From NCBI RefSeq assembly GCF_003725535.1, contig NZ_RJSF01000040.1, forward strand, positions 905,507 to 969,506: DNA of 64,000 nucleotides, written 5' to 3'. Position numbers and translations under genes: made by a program. Origin of the DNA: Nocardioides pocheonensis. GTDB taxonomy: Bacteria; Actinomycetota; Actinomycetes; Propionibacteriales; Nocardioidaceae. Of this stretch, positions 56,253-64,000 are shown piece after piece. The number at the start of each line of letters is the position of its first letter. Position 1 is the first letter of the stretch. The notes under the pieces were generated by a model that searched no databases, was not told the origin of the DNA, and was given only the letters and a program-made list of their open reading frames with translations.

Positions 56253-57119
56253 TCAGCCCGCGCCGCCGGTGTCGCCCGGGTTCTCCCGACGCTTGAGGTA
56301 GCGCTCGAACTCCCGCGCGATCGCCTCGCCGCTCGCCTCGGGCAGCTCGGCGGTGTCCTTGGACTCCTCGAGGCTGCGGACGTACTCCGCGACGTCCTCG
56401 TCCTCCTCGGCGAGCTCGGCCACGCCTCGCTCCCACGCGCGGGTCTCCTCGGGCAGGTCGCCGAGCGGCACGGAGAGCTCGAGGACGTCCTCGACCTGGG
56501 TGAGCAGCGCGAGGGTGCCCTTGGGGCACGGGGGCTGCGGCAGGTAGTGCGGGACGGCCGCCCAGAACGACACCGCCGGCAGGTCCACGCGGGAGCAGGC
56601 GTCCTGGAGCACGCCGACGATCCCGGTCGGCCCCTCGTAGGTCGACGGCTCGAGCTTGAGCCGGTCGTCGAGGTCGAGCTCGGTGGCGGTGCCGGTCACC
56701 GGGATCGGACGGGTGTGGGGTGTCTCGGCGAGCAGGGCCCCGAGGGTGACCACGAGCTCCACCTCGAGCTCGTCGGCCGCGGCCAGCAGCTCCGCGCAGA
56801 ACTGCCGCCAGCGCATGTTCGGCTCGATCCCGCGCAGCAGCACCACGTCGCGGTGCGACCCGGGCGGCCGGGCGACGAACAGCTGGGTCGACGGCCAGGT
56901 GATCCGGCGCATCCCCTCGTCGGTCGTGGCGACCATCGGCCGGTTCACCTGGAAGTCGTAGAAGTCGTCAGGATCGACCGCGGCGATCAGCTGCGCACCC
57001 CACACGTCGATGAGGTGGTCGATCACCCCGGTCGCCGCGCCGGCCGCGTCGTTCCACCCCTCGAAGGCGCAGATCAGCACCGGCCGCGTGAGCGGGTGCA
57101 CCTCCTCGATCTCGATCAC
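56253..57119 (-). CDS. PAC2 family protein
   Basis: 288 residues of the PF09754 family: VLICAFEGWNDAAGAATGVIDHL near the start, ITWPSTQLFVARPPG and the VVTLGALLAETPHTRPIPVTG block in the middle. Eukaryotic PAC2 assists proteasome assembly; in actinobacteria, the family sits near the Pup-proteasome locus, consistent with this context, but no role is shown. GTG at 57119 with TAGGCT 7 nt upstream. Confidence 0.85.
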   Translation of the reverse strand: MIEIEEVHPLTRPVLICAFEGWNDAAGAATGVIDHLIDVWGAQLIAAVDPDDFYDFQVNRPMVATTDEGMRRITWPSTQLFVARPPGSHRDVVLLRGIEPNMRWRQFCAELLAAADELEVELVVTLGALLAETPHTRPIPVTGTATELDLDDRLKLEPSTYEGPTGIVGVLQDACSRVDLPAVSFWAAVPHYLPQPPCPKGTLALLTQVEDVLELSVPLGDLPEETRAWERGVAELAEEDEDVAEYVRSLEESKDTAELPEASGEAIAREFERYLKRRENPGDTGGAG

Positions 57120-57126
57120 GGCAGCA

Positions 57127-57132
57127 AGCCTA
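57127..57132 (-). promoter_or_regulatory. Leaderless-type -10 hexamer for the PAC2 gene
   Basis: TAGGCT on the minus strand, 7 nt before the GTG at 57119. Confidence 0.5.
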
Positions 57133-57209
57133 GGCCCGGGCCGGTACCACCTGGTGTCCTCTGGGCGAAACAACCCGGCCGCGTGCGGGTCCACCCCCTA
57201 GACTTGGCG

Positions 57210-57289
57210 GGCCGAGAGGCGTTGCAACGGGTCCGCGCGGCCCGCCACGCTCGGCGAGATCCCAAGGACGCCTTCCGAAACGGAAGGAG
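57210..57289 (+). promoter_or_regulatory. SAH riboswitch with overlapping Shine-Dalgarno switch
   Basis: P1 pairs GCCGAG (57211-57216) with CTCGGC (57250-57255). P2 pairs GGGTC (57229-57233) with GGCCC (57239-57243). The conserved GGCGTTGCAAC and GCCACGCTCGG segments match the SAH-aptamer consensus I recall. A pseudoknot pairs AGGCGT (57217-57222) with ACGCCT (57268-57273). A competing stem pairs CCTTCCG (57271-57277) with CGGAAGG (57281-57287), hiding the GGAAGGAG Shine-Dalgarno. SAH binding should favour the pseudoknot and free the site, switching metH on. Confidence 0.88.
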
Positions 57290-57294
57290 CAGGC

Positions 57295-61020
<3,726 letters not shown>

Positions 61021-61045
61021 GCGAGCCGCCCAGCCACCCGCCGCG

Positions 61046-61702
61046 GTGCTCTGGGACATGGACGGCACCCTCGTCGACACCGAGCCGTACTGGATCGACG
61101 TGGAGTACGCCCTCGTGGCCGAGCACGGCGGCACCTGGAGCCAGGAGCACGCGCTCAACCTGGTCGGCAACGACCTGCTCGTCTCCGGGGCGTACATCCG
61201 CGACCACGGCGGGGTCGACCTGCCGCCCGAGCAGATCGTCGAGAAGCTCCTCGACGGCGTCATCGAGCGGATCCAGGAGCGCGTCCCGTGGCGCCCCGGC
61301 GCCGTCGAGCTGCTCGAGAGGCTACGGACCGCCGGGGTGCCGTGCGCCCTCGTGACGATGTCCTACGAGCGCTTCGTCGCGCCGGTGCTCGCGGCGCTGC
61401 CCCCGGGCTCGTTCGCGGCCGTCGTGACCGGGGATGCGGTCACGGTGGGCAAGCCGCACCCGGAGCCCTACCTCACGGCAGCGGCGCTCCTCGGGGTCGA
61501 GACCGCGGCCTGCGTGGCGATCGAGGACTCCAACACCGGGGCCAAGTCGGCCGAGGCGGCCGGGTGCGCCGTGCTGGTGGTCCCGAACCACGTGCCGGTG
61601 CTCGAGGGCGACCGCCGCGTCTTCCGCGACTCACTGGTCGGGCTCGAGCCCGACGACCTCGGCCAGCTCGTCGAGCAGGTCTCCGCCGGCCGACTGGTCT
61701 GA
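61046..61702 (+). CDS. HAD-superfamily phosphatase (beta-PGM/phosphoglycolate type)
   Basis: 218 residues. Nucleophile in LWDMDGTLVDTEPYW, motif II in ALVTMSYERF, Lys and acidic motif III/IV in GKPHPEPYL and IEDSNTGAKSAEAAG. This is the subfamily I HAD fold with a cap domain in between. It is a small-molecule phosphatase without an assigned substrate. GTG at 61046 is the only ordinary start close to the domain; it is 25 bases after metH. Its last 72 bases overlap the convergent nuclease gene. Confidence 0.84.
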   Translation: MLWDMDGTLVDTEPYWIDVEYALVAEHGGTWSQEHALNLVGNDLLVSGAYIRDHGGVDLPPEQIVEKLLDGVIERIQERVPWRPGAVELLERLRTAGVPCALVTMSYERFVAPVLAALPPGSFAAVVTGDAVTVGKPHPEPYLTAAALLGVETAACVAIEDSNTGAKSAEAAGCAVLVVPNHVPVLEGDRRVFRDSLVGLEPDDLGQLVEQVSAGRLV

Positions 61703-62599
61703 CGCGTCGGCGGGCGTCGGCAGCGGCGGGGGAGTGCCGCCGAACTCCGGGCAGAACGCGCGGAAGTCGCACCAGGAGCACCCCGGGGACCGCCGGGGCA
61801 ACCACTCGCCGGTCTCGTGGGCGAGCGCGATCGCGTGCCAGAGGGCCTCGAGCTGGCGCTCCAGCGCGCGGAGGTCGTCCTCGTCGGGCCGGTAGCTGAC
61901 CGTGGTGCCGTCGCCGAGGTAGACCAGCCGGAGCATCGCCGGGAGGAGCCCGCGACTGCGCCAGATCACCAGCGCGTAGAAGCGCATCTGGAAGAGGGCG
62001 CGGCCCTCGTGACCGGGAGCCGGTGAGCTGGCGGTCTTGTAGTCGACGACGCGCACGGCGCCGTCGGCGGCGACGTCGAGCCGGTCGATGACGCCACGCA
62101 GGAGCAGCCGCGAGTCGAGCAGCGTCTCGACGTACAGCTCGCGCTCTGCCGGTTCCAGCCGACGGGGATCCTCCACCTCGAAGTAGCGGCGCAGGACCGA
62201 CCGGCAGGAGTCGAGCCAGGCGGCCTCCGGTCCGTCACCGGACCCGGGCACGGCCTCGTCGTCGAAGAGCCCGCCGACGCGGGGCTCCAGCTCGAGCACC
62301 CGGGCCCAGGCGGCGGGAACCATCTGCTCGGCCTGCTCCGGCGTGCGCTCCGCCGCGGGCAGGTCGAACAGGTCCTCGAGCACCTGGTGGACGACCGTGC
62401 CGCGCACCGCGGCAGGGGAGGGCAGCTCGGGGAGCCGGTCGATCGTCCGGAACCGGAACTTCAGGGCACAGTCCTTGAAGTCACCGGCACGGCTGGGCGA
62501 CAGCGCACCGACCACCTCGACACCGTCGACCACGGTGGCCGTCCCGGCCCACGAGGCCCGCACGAGGCCCGCGGGCACGTCGGGTGCTGTCTCCGCCAT
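61631..62599 (-). CDS. RecB-like PD-(D/E)XK nuclease with Fe-S cysteines
   Basis: 322 residues of the RecB/Cas4/AddB nuclease family. The active site is in LRGVIDRLDV and RVVDYKTASSP (D...D/E-x-K). The last quarter contains CSWCDFRAFCPEF, which with an early Cys (FKDCALKFRF) makes the four-cysteine [4Fe-4S] set. It lacks helicase domains. It sits next to the M50 and trmI genes as in other actinobacteria. ATG with TAGGGT 6 nt upstream. Confidence 0.85.
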   Translation of the reverse strand: MAETAPDVPAGLVRASWAGTATVVDGVEVVGALSPSRAGDFKDCALKFRFRTIDRLPELPSPAAVRGTVVHQVLEDLFDLPAAERTPEQAEQMVPAAWARVLELEPRVGGLFDDEAVPGSGDGPEAAWLDSCRSVLRRYFEVEDPRRLEPAERELYVETLLDSRLLLRGVIDRLDVAADGAVRVVDYKTASSPAPGHEGRALFQMRFYALVIWRSRGLLPAMLRLVYLGDGTTVSYRPDEDDLRALERQLEALWHAIALAHETGEWLPRRSPGCSWCDFRAFCPEFGGTPPPLPTPADASDQSAGGDLLDELAEVVGLEPDQ

Positions 62600-62605
62600 G
62601 CCACG

Positions 62606-62611
62606 ACCCTA
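62606..62611 (-). promoter_or_regulatory. Leaderless-type -10 hexamer for the RecB-like nuclease gene
   Basis: TAGGGT on the minus strand, 6 nt before the ATG at 62599. Confidence 0.5.
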
Positions 62612-62641
62612 GGCGTGCGCACCGACAGCGGAGCCTCGCGC

Positions 62642-62647
62642 TAGCGT
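62642..62647 (+). promoter_or_regulatory. Leaderless-type -10 hexamer before the site-2 protease gene
   Basis: TAGCGT, 6 nt upstream of the GTG at 62654; likely promoter for the protease-trmI pair. Confidence 0.5.
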
Positions 62648-62653
62648 TTCTCC

Positions 62654-63799
62654 GTGGCCCACGACGACTCTTCCCCTCCCAGCCGTCCGCCGGGCAGCTA
62701 CCGGATCGGCTCGATCGGGGGCATCGACGTCTACGTGCGGGCCTCGTGGCTGCTGATCGCGCTCCTCATCGCCGTGATGCTGGCTCCGCAGGTCGAGCAG
62801 GTGGAGCCGGGCCTGGGAGTGCTGAAGTACGTCGCCGGGCTCGCCTTCGCGGTGCTGCTCTACCTCTCGGTGCTCCTCCACGAGATGTCCCACGCCCTGG
62901 TCGCCAAGCACTTCGGCCTGCCCGTGCGCTCGATCAGCCTGCACTTCCTCGGCGGGATGACCGAGATCGAGGGCGAGGCGGGCACGCCGGGCCAGGAGTT
63001 CAAGATCGCCGTCGTGGGGCCGCTGACCTCGCTGGCGGTCGGTCTCGCCGCCGTGGCGGCGCTCCAGGTGGTGCCCGACGGGCTCACCCGGATGGCCGTC
63101 GAGGGCCTCGCCTACGCGAACCTGGTCGTCGGCATCCTGAACTTGGTGCCCGGGCTGCCCCTCGACGGCGGGCGCGTGCTGCGCGCGGTCGTGTGGCGCC
63201 TGGCGGGCAACATGCACCGCGGCACGATGGTGGCTGCCTGGACCGGTCGTGTCGTGGCGGTGGCCGCGCTGCTGTGGCCCGTGGTCGCGCAGGTCGTGTT
63301 CGACGTCCGGCCGCAGCTGTTCGACTTCGTGCTCGCGGCGATCGTGGCCGGCTTCCTCTGGTCCGGCGCGACGAGCTCGATGATCAGCGCGCGCATCCGT
63401 CGCCGGCTGCCGTCGCTGAAGGCGCGACCGCTGGCCCGGCGCGTGGTCGTCGTACCGGAGGAGACGCCCGTGAGCGAGGCCGTACGCCGCGCCCAGGACG
63501 CCCAGGCTGGAGGGATCGTTCTGCACGCCCCCGACGGCGCGTTGGTCGGCATCGTCAGCGAGGCGGCCCTGCTGGCGACGCCGGAGGACCGGCGACCCTG
63601 GATGCCCGCGTCCGCGATCGCGCGCACCCTCTCGGAGGGACTCGTGCTCCCGGCGGAGATCGCGGGGGAGGACCTCGTCCGCGCCCTCGGGCACACGCCC
63701 GCGTCGGAGTACGTCCTGGTCGAGCCCGACGGCGCCGTCTACGGCCTGCTCTCGACCGCCGACGTCGATGCCGCGTTCGAGGCCGGTGCGCGCCGATGA
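62654..63799 (+). CDS. M50 site-2 protease family protein with CBS domains
   Basis: 381 residues. Six or so membrane helices; zinc site HEMSH at 76-80 and the second ligand in NLVPGLPLDGGRVL. The cytoplasmic C-terminus holds a CBS pair from about 255 (VVVVPEETPVSEAV) to the end. This is the SpoIVFB-like layout, where CBS domains sense a nucleotide. No substrate (anti-sigma or other) is evident nearby. Start GTG. Confidence 0.88.
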   Translation: MAHDDSSPPSRPPGSYRIGSIGGIDVYVRASWLLIALLIAVMLAPQVEQVEPGLGVLKYVAGLAFAVLLYLSVLLHEMSHALVAKHFGLPVRSISLHFLGGMTEIEGEAGTPGQEFKIAVVGPLTSLAVGLAAVAALQVVPDGLTRMAVEGLAYANLVVGILNLVPGLPLDGGRVLRAVVWRLAGNMHRGTMVAAWTGRVVAVAALLWPVVAQVVFDVRPQLFDFVLAAIVAGFLWSGATSSMISARIRRRLPSLKARPLARRVVVVPEETPVSEAVRRAQDAQAGGIVLHAPDGALVGIVSEAALLATPEDRRPWMPASAIARTLSEGLVLPAEIAGEDLVRALGHTPASEYVLVEPDGAVYGLLSTADVDAAFEAGARR

Positions 63800-64000
63800 G
63801 CGGCGACTACTCCGGCGTGCGCCGCGGACCGCTCGTCGCCGGCGAGTGGGTGCGCCTCGTCGACGCGAAGGGCCGGCGCCACAACCTCTGCCTGGTGGCC
63901 GGCGCCGCGTTCCACACCAACCGTGGCGCGATCCAGCACGACGACCTGATCGGCCGGGACGAGGGCTTCACCGTGACGTCCACCTCCGGCGGCGAGTACC
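63796..64000 (+). CDS. trmI: tRNA (adenine-58-N1)-methyltransferase, 3' partial
   Basis: 68 residues to the window edge. The N-terminus GVRRGPLVAGEWVRLVDAKG, then HNLCLVAGAAFHTNRGAI and HDDLIGRDEGFTV match the start of actinobacterial TrmI, before its SAM-binding domain. It methylates A58 of the T loop. The ATG overlaps the protease stop by four bases (ATGA). In related genomes the next genes encode the proteasomal ATPase Mpa/ARC, Dop, Pup and the 20S subunits. Confidence 0.85.
   Translation, partial: MSGDYSGVRRGPLVAGEWVRLVDAKGRRHNLCLVAGAAFHTNRGAIQHDDLIGRDEGFTVTSTSGGEY

Overview
The window is very GC-rich (codon third positions almost all G or C) and is a dense, gene-packed chromosome segment of a high-GC actinobacterium. 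The gene set points to Nocardioidaceae, most likely a Nocardioides-like organism: a mycothiol ligase (mshC), an F420-dependent oxidoreductase, an InhA-like enoyl-ACP reductase, a BsaP biotin accessory protein, a SURF1-DUF3099-moaA neighbourhood, and a dispersed imperfect palindrome of about 33 bp that recurs in three places. Genus is inferred from family content and style, not from a marker gene. I see no phage, transposon, plasmid or CRISPR locus. No gene-free stretch exceeds 300 bases; the longest, 17152-17410, is filled completely by a 32-bp-period repeat array.

Layout. 1-4526: the tail of an APH-type kinase, an ABC export pair and a Ca2+/H+ exchanger. 4582-8975 (minus): a biotin operon, bioB-bsaP-bioA-bioF-bioD, in which every junction is a 4-base stop/start overlap. 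9009-15226: Zn-peptidase, ABC-F ATPase, enoyl-CoA hydratase, ABC exporter, SDR. 15170-21957: SURF1, moaA, the repeat array, DUF3099, dodecin, the fabG-fabI fatty-acid pair, MFS exporter, SixA-like phosphatase. 21959-27323: serB locus, orphan ABC ATPase, and an NfeD-SPFH-TauE run. 27337-35636: alpha/beta hydrolase, PEBP protein, siroheme/cobalamin methyltransferase, SPOUT rRNA methylase, a membrane gene bracketed by two related palindromes, def, and a paired acyl-CoA dehydrogenase operon with a 17-bp operator-like palindrome. 35638-41214: galK, guaB1 (GMP reductase type), FAD-Rieske oxidoreductase, F420 enzyme. 41166-44172: stress-type sigma factor, DUF6328, GAF-ANTAR regulator and a 48-residue protein. 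44215-47384: efflux pump, GNAT, methyltransferase, tRNA-Leu(GAG). 47537-52627: M20 peptidase, DUF5703, aldo/keto reductase, uppP, corA. 52803-64000: a conserved actinobacterial block (MSMEG_4193-type phosphatase, DUF3090, SCO1664 kinase-like protein, mshC, PAC2, metH, HAD, RecB-like nuclease, site-2 protease, trmI) that in related genomes leads into the Pup-proteasome genes, which would lie just past the right edge.

Regulation. Two things stand out. First, about 25 genes on both strands carry a TANNNT -10 hexamer exactly 6-8 nt before the start codon, the signature of leaderless transcription; these hexamers also settle many start codons. Second, metH has a recognisable SAH riboswitch whose pseudoknot strand overlaps the strand that would otherwise hide the Shine-Dalgarno, giving a simple ON-switch model.

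The best candidate for an undescribed system is the three-gene set at 52803-54918: a histidine phosphatase, a zinc-ribbon protein and a lipid-kinase-like protein directly upstream of mshC. It looks like a phosphorylation/dephosphorylation pair with no known substrate.
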